A stretch of DNA of 64,000 nucleotides, taken from NCBI GenBank assembly GCA_025677815.1, contig JAIXMP010000006.1:62001-126000 (forward strand). Reading direction: 5' to 3'. Each line of letters begins with the position of its first letter. The first letter of the stretch is position 1. The translations under genes were made by a program, and so were the position numbers. This document shows positions 33,986 to 44,538 of the stretch, one piece after another. The notes under the pieces were generated by a model that was given only the letters and a program-made list of their open reading frames with translations, was not told where the DNA came from and searched no databases. This DNA is from Phascolomyces articulosus (Eukaryota > Mucoromycota > Mucoromycetes > Mucorales > Lichtheimiaceae).

Positions 33986-35707
33986 TTATTGAATCAAAAA
34001 TGTTTGTTTGGGTAAATTACAGTCAGAGAAAAAATCTTTATTGCTTTCTATTCTACAACATCCAATAACTTTATAATACTTTTCTCCTTGCTTTTTTTTT
34101 ATAACTGGATATGACCATACGTTATAACCTTTCGATTCAAACGAAATTTCAGAAAGGATGACATATTGTACAGAAGGGTCATCCAAACTCTCCGTTAAGT
34201 AGTCAAAAAAGACATTATTTGCAATCATTGGATAATCGTCATTTTCCATATCATCTATGTTACACCAACACAAGTTTTCCTTTTTTATCTCCATGAATCT
34301 TGATAATTGTCGAAGCTTTTCAGATATTTTATCAAAAAATGATATTCCAGCAAATTTCCAAGAGCGACCATAATAAACCAAACCGATCCTTTTCATTTCT
34401 TTTGCTTTAGATAGTTGTACAAGTATGCACAAATGATAAAAGTCATCATTATCACCATCAATGATATAGTCAGGAATTGGTGGTATATCTTCTTCTCGTA
34501 TAGTTAAATTGTCATCATCGATGGATTGGTTGTTCGTAACATAAGTAGGTGTAACATGCATGATTTTTCCAATTATATCGTAATTTTGAAATGAGGTCGT
34601 TATATCATATGTCAAGTGGACATTATTAACACCAGTCCATGATGGTAAAAACTTGTATTTTTCGATTGTTGATTTATAATAAGGATTATTTCCTAAAAAC
34701 AAAATGCTGATATCTTTTTTTGCTAAAAGACCATAAAATTGAATCATCAAGTCTTCAAATGGCTGATCGTAATCGATTTTGATTTTGTCCATAAATTCTG
34801 GAAAAAGTTGAATGAGAGCAAAGACACGGTCGTGTTCATTGGTGCTTGTTCGTTGGTGTGCATGGTATAGAATATGTGAAACATTCTTTTGCAATAATGG
34901 CTTGAGAAAAATAGATACTTCACGATGAGTTCCAATTTGATCTCCCCATTCATGTTTATCTCCTCCGACTAATAATAATCTTTCTGAATTTATTACTTCT
35001 TCTAAAGTCCATATATGTCTGAAATATTGTTGTCTGCTTGCATATAAATGTTTTTTATGAGAGTGATCAGGTATAAACGCAACGGTGCAATAAGCATTTT
35101 GGTATATTTGATGCATGTTGCGCATTTCATGTTGTTTTTCTTTTTTATCGTCTTGATTGATGCACATTTGGTCGTACCATATATATTTAATGTTGAATTG
35201 TTGACATATTTGCTGAATGATGACTTCAAATTTGACATATTGAATCGTTTTTGAAAAGTAATAGTTTTCATCATCAATGATCTTCAAAACATAATACATT
35301 TTTTCCAGTTTACTCCCTCTTTCAATAATTCGATAATTATAGACAACAGGTGTCTTGTATCGAGGAATTATCATATCAGGAAAAATACCATCATAAGAAA
35401 TAATCTTGTGTTTGCCATCATCGACTCGTACGTATTTTCCATTGTCATCTTGTTGTATGTCACCAGATTGATCCCATGAATACGATAATGCGCAGTAACC
35501 TTCGTTGACTTGAGATCCATCGACTACTTTCATGTCAGAAATACGAACAAGTTTGGTAGGCATAAAGTCTGGTTTGGGTAATTCATTGGGAATTGTTATG
35601 GGTGGTTGGGAACGTCTTCTGTATTCCTTTTTGTGAATCGAAGAATATTGTGCCGTCTCATAGGTTATATACATTATTTCTATGATTACATTAAATAAGT
35701 TTGACAA
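33986..35707 (-). CDS. HET-domain protein, intronless
   Basis: A single exon of 573 residues. The HET (heterokaryon incompatibility) domain is recognisable from its three blocks: YCALSYSWDQSG (residues 71-82), YIWYDQMCINQDDKKEKQHE (about 175-194), followed by MRNMHQIYQNAYCTVAFIP, and a later IWTLEEVI-type block. HET proteins trigger cell death on non-self recognition in filamentous ascomycetes; the domain is related to TIR-like folds. Outside Ascomycota they are fewer and their role is not established. The C-terminal 300 residues match no domain I know. The gene lies alone in a gene-poor, repeat-containing stretch and has no introns, unlike its neighbours. Start choice: the first Met of the open frame; a Met at residue 12 is possible. 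Confidence 0.82.
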   Translation of the reverse strand: MSNLFNVIIEIMYITYETAQYSSIHKKEYRRRSQPPITIPNELPKPDFMPTKLVRISDMKVVDGSQVNEGYCALSYSWDQSGDIQQDDNGKYVRVDDGKHKIISYDGIFPDMIIPRYKTPVVYNYRIIERGSKLEKMYYVLKIIDDENYYFSKTIQYVKFEVIIQQICQQFNIKYIWYDQMCINQDDKKEKQHEMRNMHQIYQNAYCTVAFIPDHSHKKHLYASRQQYFRHIWTLEEVINSERLLLVGGDKHEWGDQIGTHREVSIFLKPLLQKNVSHILYHAHQRTSTNEHDRVFALIQLFPEFMDKIKIDYDQPFEDLMIQFYGLLAKKDISILFLGNNPYYKSTIEKYKFLPSWTGVNNVHLTYDITTSFQNYDIIGKIMHVTPTYVTNNQSIDDDNLTIREEDIPPIPDYIIDGDNDDFYHLCILVQLSKAKEMKRIGLVYYGRSWKFAGISFFDKISEKLRQLSRFMEIKKENLCWCNIDDMENDDYPMIANNVFFDYLTESLDDPSVQYVILSEISFESKGYNVWSYPVIKKKQGEKYYKVIGCCRIESNKDFFSDCNLPKQTFLIQ

Positions 35708-36106
35708 GTTAGTTTCAATATAATCGTAGATAATAGAAATTAAAAAGAGAGGTGTTTACTCATAGATAAAGAAAAAACGAATGGTACTATTAGAAAAACT
35801 GCAAGAGAGTATACAGTGGTGATGAATTTTAATGGTAGTAAATACGCGTTCTTTCAAGATTTTTTTGTCAAATTAAGGGTAGCGATGGAAGTGATAAATA
35901 GAAAATGAAAAATATAACTACCTTATTTTTAATAAAGAAAGAAGAAAGAAGAAAAAAGAATCAAGTAAGGCGTATAAATATACCTTTTTTCTCACTAAAC
36001 TAGTGTGACATGTTACGAGTAGCTCCGCCAAAACTTTAAAGACCATCGTCAATGCATCCTATAAATAAATATTATCGAGTTATATCTGTTTATTATATGC
36101 AGACGA
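35708..36106. other. HET gene upstream region
   Basis: AT-rich upstream region of the HET-domain gene; nothing else is supported. Confidence 0.4.
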
Positions 36107-37452
36107 TTAAGAAAAGAATCCGGTTCGAATAATATTAATCCATCTATTAATGCCGTTGAATGCCTGATTCACTGCTGCTGAAGGACTAGGAAACAATATG
36201 ATAAGAACGTAAATGGTTGTTAGAATAAAAGAAAGGAAATGCCCAACCCCACGATTTTGTGCAATACAGAAACACAGTTACACAAAACAATAATATTCTA
36301 AACCCAAAACTCTGGAACTGCCCAAAAGAAACTGTAACCACTCTAGATTTGATACTTCTTAAGAGTTCATACCATAATTCATCCAATAAACTTTTGTGAA
36401 GGTTAATATAAAGACAAAAGCTTCTGTTGGGTTTTTACATTTTTCTTTTCAACTTGAATAAAGGAAAAAGAGAAGGGTCAATAAAGTGGAAAGCATTTGG
36501 TGCAGCATTTGGTACAGTAGTTGTGCAGCAGACAAAAGATATTCTTATTAGTGGATAACCTACTCTAGGTTTTTTATACTTTATAAATGCAGTGTTGTCA
36601 AAACACTTAAAATGGACCAGTATAACCCTGCCCATTGTTTAAACCTAATAACGAAACCGGTTCAATAAAGAGCATAATGAGAATATGACCTTTGTTGTAA
36701 GAACCTTTGTTATTTTATGTTAGATTTAGATATAAACAATAGATATGTTCATTCAGCTATTAGAAGACAAAATGAAAAGGAACTTCTGTATTATGACGTA
36801 ATATGAATAAAAAAAAACAATACATTGATACTTAAAGAATATGTGTCGCGCACAGTGACAATAGATAAAATGTCACTGTTTCTATTACATGACAACAAAT
36901 ATATTTTCTGGTAGTTCTTATTATATGTAATCAATTTTGCTGCAATGTCTTTTTCGAGTAAAAAGGGGGGACATCACTATCACACTAGCTACTCAATTAG
37001 AATATAATAAGTGTCATTGATTATAAACTAACCATTACATCCGGCAGTAGAACTGCATTGCTTTCGCTATTGTCAAAATGTAAATGATGCAATATCATTG
37101 TTTATCGATGTGTTTTTCTTCAGTAAATCTATATTACGTCACAAGTCCAAAGGAGTTTTCATATCGTCCAGAGTATAGAATAAGTGGTGACTTACTACGC
37201 ATATATATTTTTCTTCTGCTCTTTATAAAAATTATCGATAAGCTTAGGTTTTGAGGTAGGCACTGACCTTTACCCGGTAGTGCATCGTCTCTTTAAGTAA
37301 TTATGCATTATTGGAAACGTTTGATGTGGTAATGATGACCAGTTTATTCAAATGAGGATAAATTTTTTTTATGGACAATGATGATGATGAAGAAGCGTGA
37401 ATTTTACCAGGCAACATAATTATTGGTAAAGAACTGGTATATTTTCCACCGA
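36107..37452 (-). CDS. Unresolved multi-exon gene, partial model
   Basis: I do not recognise the product. Four minus-strand exons chain in phase: 37408-37452, 37274-37288 (15 nt), 37143-37194 and 37039-37066, with introns of 119, 79 and 76 nt. They read YTSSLPIIMLPDDALPVSHH, then LFYTLDDMKTPLDFESNAVL and LPD. The sequence has a normal protein composition and no stop over 46 codons. A possible last exon (36107-36185) follows acceptor tttcctag and reads AAVNQAFNGINRWINIIRTG, then FFS and TAA. The exons between 37039 and 36185, and those upstream of 37452, were not resolved. Alternative frames were tested and either stop or fail to match phases. It may be a functional gene with very short exons or a decaying one. 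Confidence 0.4.
36853..36878. repeat. Perfect 8-bp inverted repeat
   Basis: CAGTGACA, ten bases, TGTCACTG. It probably falls in an intron of the unresolved gene. Confidence 0.35.
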
Positions 37453-38687
37453 CTGATGAATTTTTAGAAAGAATCAGATAAGTGCTCTCTATTTTCTTTT
37501 CCTCTGTTATTTACCATAACTGATGACAACGGTTTAGTAACTTTGATGACATCCGATATGATGCTGATATATATTTCATAACGTAAAAAAAGTATAATAA
37601 ACAATGATGAGAAAAAAAAATTGAAAAAATGATAAACTGGTTTATTTTATATTTGTAAAATGGAAGACAGAATGGCTATTTGTAAACAACAAAAATAAGA
37701 AGCCTTGGTATTAGTGAAGCTTTTGTAACTTACTCGTTTTTCTAAGTAATTTGAAAGAAAAAACATAGACATAGTAGGAGGATTTACAGTTAGAGAATAT
37801 TGAAAATGCTGTACAAAAGGAACAATAATGATAAAATATGTGAAAAAAGAAACATTGAAGCGTTCTATTTGCGGTAAAGAACCTTCTGAAAAAGAATAAA
37901 TAAAATGATATAGATACTAATAAAAGGTGCATGAAGTGATCAATTATGGATCAAATGATAAAATAAATAAATAAGATAGGTTGTGCGGGAGTTCTTATTT
38001 TCAGGAAATATACGTCTGAAACCACACGGGAAATAATCTTATTATATGAAAGAATAGTGAATATTATATTATCTCACTTACTCAAAAGCAATTGCAATTG
38101 TTATAAAAGCTAATGTAACATGCGAATAAGTTTCATTCAATAAGAATGCTTCATGCTACTACTTTATGATAAAAATATACTTTAATAATAATAATAGTAA
38201 TAATAAGAATGAGAAAAAGAAAAGTTGAAATATTAACCGGACTAAGGAACGCTACAACATGTACAAAAAAAAAAAAGAATAGATGGGACGTATAGATAGA
38301 TAGTAGGAGACTAGATACGTTTTTTGGAACATTCAACCCCCGCTTTTCGCACTCTTTAAAAGATGTGGTTTTTATTTAACACTGTGCCCTTTGAGCTATA
38401 GTAGTTCGAGACAGATCTAATAAGAGGGGGAGAAAAAAAACCAATGTCGAGCGGGACAGGGAAAACATGGGAGAGTAGTGTATCGTACTGTGGTGATATG
38501 GAACTGAGGAGAAGGATGGGTTGAGCAATTAATATGATGGGATCTACTACTAGGAAGGGAAGGAGTTCTATATGGAGTTTTTTTTTTCTTGTGTTCTTGT
38601 GACAATTCCAAAAAAAATTGTCGTATTAACGTAGAATCTATACACAACGGGAGTGGATCAAGTGGGGGTTGACTGTATACATTGCTA
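37453..38687. other. Gene-poor stretch before the SINE
   Basis: It may hold upstream exons of the unresolved minus-strand gene. Several open frames of 20-35 codons exist but are expected by chance at this composition. Confidence 0.35.
38675..38687. repeat. SINE target-site duplication, left copy
   Basis: GTATACATTGCTA, identical to 39029-39041. Confidence 0.8.
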
Positions 38688-39028
38688 GGGGCACGCCCCC
38701 ATAGTCCATGTTGCTAGAGCGTTTGCTCCGGATTCAAGAGCTCCGTGGTTCGAAACTGCAAGAGTTTTGATGCAGTCTCTATTTATTGTTTATACAAGGT
38801 TATGCATTACTAGTTATTCCCGTGGTTGCTCCCCTTGCCTGTTGGTACCTCAATCAAATCCACCTCTGATTTACAATGTTCTATCCCTGTTAAAATAGTT
38901 TATATTGAAAATGCTTTCTCTTGTGTGCTCCCCTTACTTTGTAACTATTTGATCAGACGAGAGCAATAAGCTGAAATCAGCGTGTGTTCATTTAATTTCG
39001 TCATTAAAAATAAAAATATAATTTCAAC
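38688..39028 (+). mobile_element. tRNA-derived SINE with 13-bp target-site duplication
   Basis: A 341-bp unit is flanked by perfect direct repeats GTATACATTGCTA at 38675-38687 and 39029-39041. Its head is tRNA-like: an A-box-like TAGTCCATGTTG (from 38702) and a B box GGTTCGAAACT (38747-38757), matching the RNA polymerase III consensus GGTTCGANNCC in all but the last base. The acceptor and T stems do not pair fully, so it is not a working tRNA. The unit ends in an A-rich tail (ATTAAAAATAAAAATATAAT). Size, internal promoter, tail and duplication together define a SINE insertion; it would have needed LINE enzymes in trans. Confidence 0.75.
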
Positions 39029-39041
39029 GTATACATTGCTA
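39029..39041. repeat. SINE target-site duplication, right copy
   Basis: GTATACATTGCTA, identical to 38675-38687, directly after the A-rich tail. Confidence 0.8.
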
Positions 39042-42000
39042 ATGCATAGCTACTACTTATAATTAAACTATGTATCCAGTCTTCTCCATATATATATAAT
39101 TTTACTTTAAAAAAGTGTATATCTTAGTTTACTTTTACCTCTTATAATAAACATAAATATTAACGCATAATCTTGCTATAAAGACAAATTTAATTATGAA
39201 AGAAGGTAATAACATGGTGAATGCTTTTACATAGTACGTCATAACATCGGAATTGATGCTTTATTTTTTAGACAATTGATTGCCAAGACTTGGTCCATTC
39301 TACTGTATATGAATTGCTTTTTTATTTTTGGAGTTTTATCTATAAAGATGCGGTTATCATGATATATCCTGAGGTAGGATACAGGAAGAAATATTAATAT
39401 ATGAAAGATTGCTTTGATGTTGAAAATAATAATGTAGCCCATTCTGCTTGTTACAGTAGTATACAGTAAGGTGGCTCTTTGCTGTTTCATGTAAAGTCAA
39501 TGGGAAGAGGAAAACAAGCTGTCACACATGTCATATCTAGATTATACCATTGGATAACCATTCATTCCTATAAATGTGCATATAGAGTATATGTCCAGTT
39601 GTTTATAATAATAATAGGTAAACAAAATGACATTAAACTGAACGTTAGGTAGTCCGCATGCATAAAAAATATTGCCAACACCGACATTGCTTGATTTTTC
39701 AACATGATGTCGTAAAACGTGTTGTTAGAAAAATCATGTTTATCTAATGTTTAACCAAAAAACACGATTGATATAAAATAGGATTGCCATATAGTATACA
39801 TAGATACTCCTTATAAGTAGTTAGGCTCATCGTGCTGTGAATATAATTTTTTTAGCTATAAAATAATGTGCAACTAAAAATCTAATTCTTAGATTGAATT
39901 TCTTTTTGAACAATATTGTGTATTAGAAGCATGATAGTTATTCCTTACTACTCGATATCTTTTCAGTCACACCTGCAAATACTATATAAACAAAATAGCA
40001 GACACCCTTGTGCATGATGTCGTCGATGATAACCAGACCTTTCGCTCTTTTTGCTATTTAATGAACTGCTCAAGAAAACTTATTTTACTATAGTTAATTC
40101 TCGCATTATTGTTTGCTTAGACAAGCAAAAAAAAAATTATACACCAATTTGTTTTACTACATAGCAGTGGAAATATGTTGTTTTTTTTGTGCACATCAAA
40201 CAATCAACGATAATTAACTGATAACCGGAGGGTTAATTTTTTTTTATGATTATGCAAAAGATTTATCAATTTTCCCTCTCTTGGCAACAAGCAACATCTC
40301 TGTGATGAAAAACTGTAACAGAACCCTAATCTAACCCGGCGCTCGACTCCGTGTTGATTCCGTTAACTCTTGTTTATGATTCTCTTTATTATGCTACATT
40401 ATATTTTTCCTTATTTAGTAAAATAAATATGAAAAAAGAAATTTGTATTGCATAAGCAGAAAATTACAGCTTTGTTTACTTTCCCACACCACCAGGAATT
40501 AAACAAAACAAGAAAAATGATGATCATGGTGACAACTATGTAAAAAAAAAACATCTCATTATTATGCCATCTCTTTTTTATACAGCCACTAATTTATATG
40601 AAATAAATAATTACAAACTAGCTACTATTATAAAGATAAGCTTTTTTCATTCCTTCTGACATTTATGGGGAATTTGATTTTTTATAAATATTTATACGTA
40701 ACCATTCGTACAACGAAACTAAACCAAACAGTCTTCAAATTTATTCCATACTAAATTAAAAAAAAATGGGGAAAACATGGATGACATTTTCCCCTTGAAA
40801 TCAAAAACAGTGCTAAGCATCATATTATAGGATGTTACAATTGTTGCTACTAATATTTGAGTTTCGGAAAATAGGTTTCAATTATACTTCTTGGCAAAAA
40901 TACACTATTTCGGATATTAGAATAGTAATATACACTGATTTATCAGTTACAATTCAAACGCATGATTGTCCCATACAAAAGAAAAAGAATTAAGTGACAA
41001 ATCTTATTATTATCATAATTAACTATTATATATATGATAATACTACTACTACAAAAATTATATTTCAAAGATTGCACCATCTTGCTTCAATATACAAAAA
41101 AACATTTTAAAAGTATCAAATGATTTACTGCGCGCCATTGATTATATATAATAGTACTTTTTAAAGTTTAATTCCGAGGTAATAGAATTCAAAAAAGTAA
41201 TCAGAAGAAAAGTACTCCATCATTTGGTTTGATATACAGTACTCTTCTATTTACCATAGTCTATTGTTATCCATGTTTATATAAAGTTAGCGTGCGTATA
41301 AAGTGTTATTACCTGCTACTTGTTAATCAGTACTAAGTATACGAACAGCTGATGCTAACAATAATGTTAGTATTACTGCTGATATTTTACGCCAATATGT
41401 ACCGGTCATCATCATGGTGTTCATAACAAGTAATGTGAATATTCCTTTTCTCGTTACATAAGAAATTTATGTTTATAGGAAAAATGTCTTTTTTTTATAT
41501 CATAAATACATTTAAAATGGTCATTATTGGATTGTTTGACAAATATGGACAGTTAATTTGATCAGTCCATATATTGTTATTCAGGGCAGCAATCGACTTT
41601 ATATCTAAAGAAAAAAAAATACTGATGATCAAATAATATATCTATATATGTTTATAATATGAGGTTGATAATTATGCACATATATTATCATTAACAGACA
41701 CACACAAGGAAAAGTGCTCCATTGCGTATATCAAGAAATTAAATTCTTTTTTTTTTTTTCTATCCATACTCTTTGATAATATGATAGATAAGACGTATTG
41801 TTTATATATAAAATATAAATAGGGCTGAGTCATTCTAATTCAAAAAGATTATAGTCTTCTTGGAGTAATCTACTACTGATGGCATTTACTATGGATACCA
41901 TTATTTTATATCATAAATGTCATGAAGTAAAAAAAAAAAAGTCATCTGCAAAGCATCTTATTTATATATACAATATACAATATTATCATAAATAAATATG

Positions 42001-42422
42001 CATTATGTGATTCTTTTCATTATGAAAATAGCTTAAATTTAGCAACAAATATACTGAATTTATAGAGATAAGGCAACATATTTGCATGCATCATCCTGTA
42101 GTTAATTGATAATAAGTATAATATATTGCTCGATCAAAATGATGAGTAATTTTTTAATATGGTGAAATATAAAAAAAATGTAATAATAATACTAAAAGTA
42201 TAAAAAAAAGAAACCAACAAGAAAGGTATAATGACTAAGCTAATAGCAACTAATAATAATAATAATAAAATAGAGTAATAATATTCTTCAGAAAATCATG
42301 TTTGCATTAATAATATAAAGGTTATAAAGGTGGCTTGGGTTGTTGTGCACGATAAAAGGAAAACGGAAAAACACAAAATGGTGGTTATTTACAGATAATG
42401 GGAAAAAGGAAAAAGCATTTTT
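39042..42422. other. Gene-poor stretch
   Basis: About 3.4 kb of AT-rich sequence with no supportable gene. An 8-bp inverted repeat (ATATGGAC / GTCCATAT) lies at 41543-41572. Confidence 0.45.
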
Positions 42423-42911
42423 TTAAGGTGAAGTAAGTGGACGTCGTACGAGTAGAATTCTTCTTTTACCAATGGGCGATCTCAATCCACGCATGATCTT
42501 GTTTCTACGAGCCTTATTATCATTATTATTATCTGTTGTGTCCGTAGTAGCCGCGGTAGTAGATGTAGCAACACCTTGATGTATACTACTATCCATCGTT
42601 GTTACTACCAATTTAGATTTCTTTGACGCGATAAAGTGTTGCTGTTGCTGTTGTTTTTGTTGATACTGTTGTTGTTGTGATGAAGATGATGAGATCTTTG
42701 TAATGGACGTGAACCAATAAAAGAATTTTCTCAGCTGACCAGTATCTTCTGATGATGACGGAGTATGGTTAGCAGATGACCCACGGAACTCCACCGTAGA
42801 TGAACGCCTTATTGACGCGCTTGCACCAGAATAACGTCGGGCTTGGTGTGCAGCATTTGTTGATGTTGTCGTCGTTGTAGTACTATTTTCAAATACTCGT
42901 GGATGCATCAT
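42423..42911 (-). CDS. Ser/Thr/Gln-rich ORF, separate gene or last exon of the BTB gene
   Basis: The 162-residue open frame is low-complexity: Thr and Ser runs, a Gln-rich segment, and a basic end (RRNKIMRGLRSPIGKRRILL). It begins 74 bp after the BTB stop codon on the same strand. It could be a separate small gene starting MMHPRVFENS. Alternatively it could be the C-terminal exon of the BTB protein: a donor at 43036-43037 (after CCACGTG) and an acceptor ending at 42917 would join the two in phase as PRG-to-PRD, followed by TMMHPRVF. That would replace the odd poly-Phe tail of the BTB ORF, which is translated from a T-run. I cannot decide from sequence alone. Confidence 0.5.
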   Translation of the reverse strand: MMHPRVFENSTTTTTTSTNAAHQARRYSGASASIRRSSTVEFRGSSANHTPSSSEDTGQLRKFFYWFTSITKISSSSSQQQQYQQKQQQQQHFIASKKSKLVVTTMDSSIHQGVATSTTAATTDTTDNNNDNKARRNKIMRGLRSPIGKRRILLVRRPLTSP

Positions 42912-42984
42912 TGTATCTATATATTATAATATTGTTTAATATAGAAATAAGATAATTTAATAATAGAATAATAAGAGTGGTCTA

Positions 42985-44355
42985 TTAGTATAAACACTGG
43001 TTTCCTTTTTTTTCTTGACGAAAAAAAAAAAAAAAACCACGTGGTTTTTTTAGGGCTTTACCTTCTGCCAATTTGGTCAACACATTTTTATCCAATCGGT
43101 CAAATGCATTACTCTTGGTGACTAGGTCAAAATGACCAACGATATACTTTAATACAGTACTCTTTGCATCTGTCAGGATGAGCTTCACTTGACTACAATG
43201 TTGGACTGCATGTCGACACATCAGATCACGAACAATCCCTTGATATATGATAGGGGCGTTATCGGGTTTCATATTATCTGCCAATGTTCGTTGCAATAAA
43301 AACTCTAAAAAGTCAAATGAATAAGTAATGCCATCGATACATGATAAAAGAGTTGGGTATTGAGAGCAATAAAAGTCAAAAAAATGCACAATGATTTCTG
43401 TTGATCTTGACTGGGCTGCTGCAACAGTAGATTTAAGTTGGTCGAAAACACCATTATGATCTCCTGGCGTTGTTGTTGTTGATGATGATGATGGTGATGA
43501 AGTTGCTGTGGAAGATGATTTGTTTTTTTGTTGTTCAAATGATTTATTGGCCATAAAACATGCATACAGTGTTTCTATCGCATTAAAACGGCTGATACGA
43601 CCAATGATTTGTTGTTTTAAATAAGGTCCCACATCAGGTTGTGTTAAAGCAAGCATTTCTGCCAACCCACGACTTGTCCAATAAGACTGGAGTGTCTTGT
43701 CAGGCTCTTGCGTTAATAGCACCAATATCTTTTCCGTGATTACCGCCATTATTTCATCTTCAAAATGAACAGCTCGTGCATAACTATAGGGAAAGAGTTG
43801 AGTCACTGCATCACGACACTCGGTACAATAACAGGTCCACTGATGAGCTGATTCGCTTAACCGTTCACCTACTGTTTGTCGAAGTTGGGCCATACCAAGA
43901 TAATCACCGGCAGAATACATATCTTGCAATTGTTGGATTTTTGCATGTGCTTCGTTGATGGACCCATTGACGTTTAAAACCAATTCGTTGGTATACATAT
44001 AATGTAAGACACCGTCTAGACCAATTGCGGTAAAAACACCAGGAGGTAAAAAGACGATACTTGCACCAGACTCGCTAAACTCTCCATCAAACATGGCGGC
44101 AAAATAAGGAGAATGTTCTGAAAGGACTTTTTTATGACAGGTCCAACGAGTTTTTTGTTGCTCATCGTTCCCACCGTCATTATTATTATTGTTGTTGGTA
44201 ACCAGTGGATGATTATTATTACTACTGGTTGGGATAGTGGGTGATGAAGATGTTGGAGTCCCAGTTGGAGAAGGTCTTTGATGATGATGACGTTGTTGTT
44301 CTGGTGGGCCTAAAGCCAACATGACATTTGGCGGGGCATTGTCAAAGGAGTCCAT
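42985..44355 (-). CDS. BTB/POZ-domain protein
   Basis: A BTB protein of about 456 residues if read as one exon. The N-terminal 70 residues are low-complexity (H, P, S, N-rich). The BTB core follows: WTCHKKVLSEHSPYFAAMFD, GEFSESGASIVFLPPGVF, then VLHYMYTNELVL and a BACK-like helical region with conserved Cys-rich WTCYCTECRD. Such proteins commonly link substrates to cullin-3 ligases or act as oligomerisation scaffolds. I chose the Met at 44355 (MDSFDNAPPNV); the frame is open upstream to 44460, but that extension is Phe/Leu-rich translation of a T-rich leader. The last 17 residues (FFFFFRQEKK...) come from a T-run and may be intronic, see the adjacent ORF. Confidence 0.8.
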   Translation of the reverse strand: MDSFDNAPPNVMLALGPPEQQRHHHQRPSPTGTPTSSSPTIPTSSNNNHPLVTNNNNNNDGGNDEQQKTRWTCHKKVLSEHSPYFAAMFDGEFSESGASIVFLPPGVFTAIGLDGVLHYMYTNELVLNVNGSINEAHAKIQQLQDMYSAGDYLGMAQLRQTVGERLSESAHQWTCYCTECRDAVTQLFPYSYARAVHFEDEIMAVITEKILVLLTQEPDKTLQSYWTSRGLAEMLALTQPDVGPYLKQQIIGRISRFNAIETLYACFMANKSFEQQKNKSSSTATSSPSSSSTTTTPGDHNGVFDQLKSTVAAAQSRSTEIIVHFFDFYCSQYPTLLSCIDGITYSFDFLEFLLQRTLADNMKPDNAPIIYQGIVRDLMCRHAVQHCSQVKLILTDAKSTVLKYIVGHFDLVTKSNAFDRLDKNVLTKLAEGKALKKPRGFFFFFRQEKKGNQCLY

Positions 44356-44538
44356 ATCAGTAACCAAAAAAAAAGGGATGGAAAGAAAAGAAAGAAAGGT
44401 GGCCAAAAATTTTTGGGACGAAAAAGAAACACACAAAAGAAATAAAAAAAACGAAACCATTTATGTGTGATGTGAGAAAGTTTTTTTTTTTTTTGTATTT
44501 TTTGATAAAAAGAGAGTGTGCGCGTTGTGGTACAAAAA

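Noticed and set aside
36118..36133. GGTTCGAAT as a tRNA T-arm
   Set aside because: No D-arm, anticodon arm or acceptor stem is found around it.
36186..36635. Two minus-strand ORFs of 66 codons
   Set aside because: They conflict with the splice-supported exon chain on the same strand; lengths are expected by chance here.
37905..38080. Minus-strand open stretch reading VVSDVYFLKIRTPAQP
   Set aside because: About 35 open codons, but no phase-matched partner exon; plausible by chance in AT-rich DNA.
38690..38770. A functional tRNA gene
   Set aside because: B box is present, but the acceptor, anticodon and T stems do not pair and position 33 is not T; it fits a SINE head instead.
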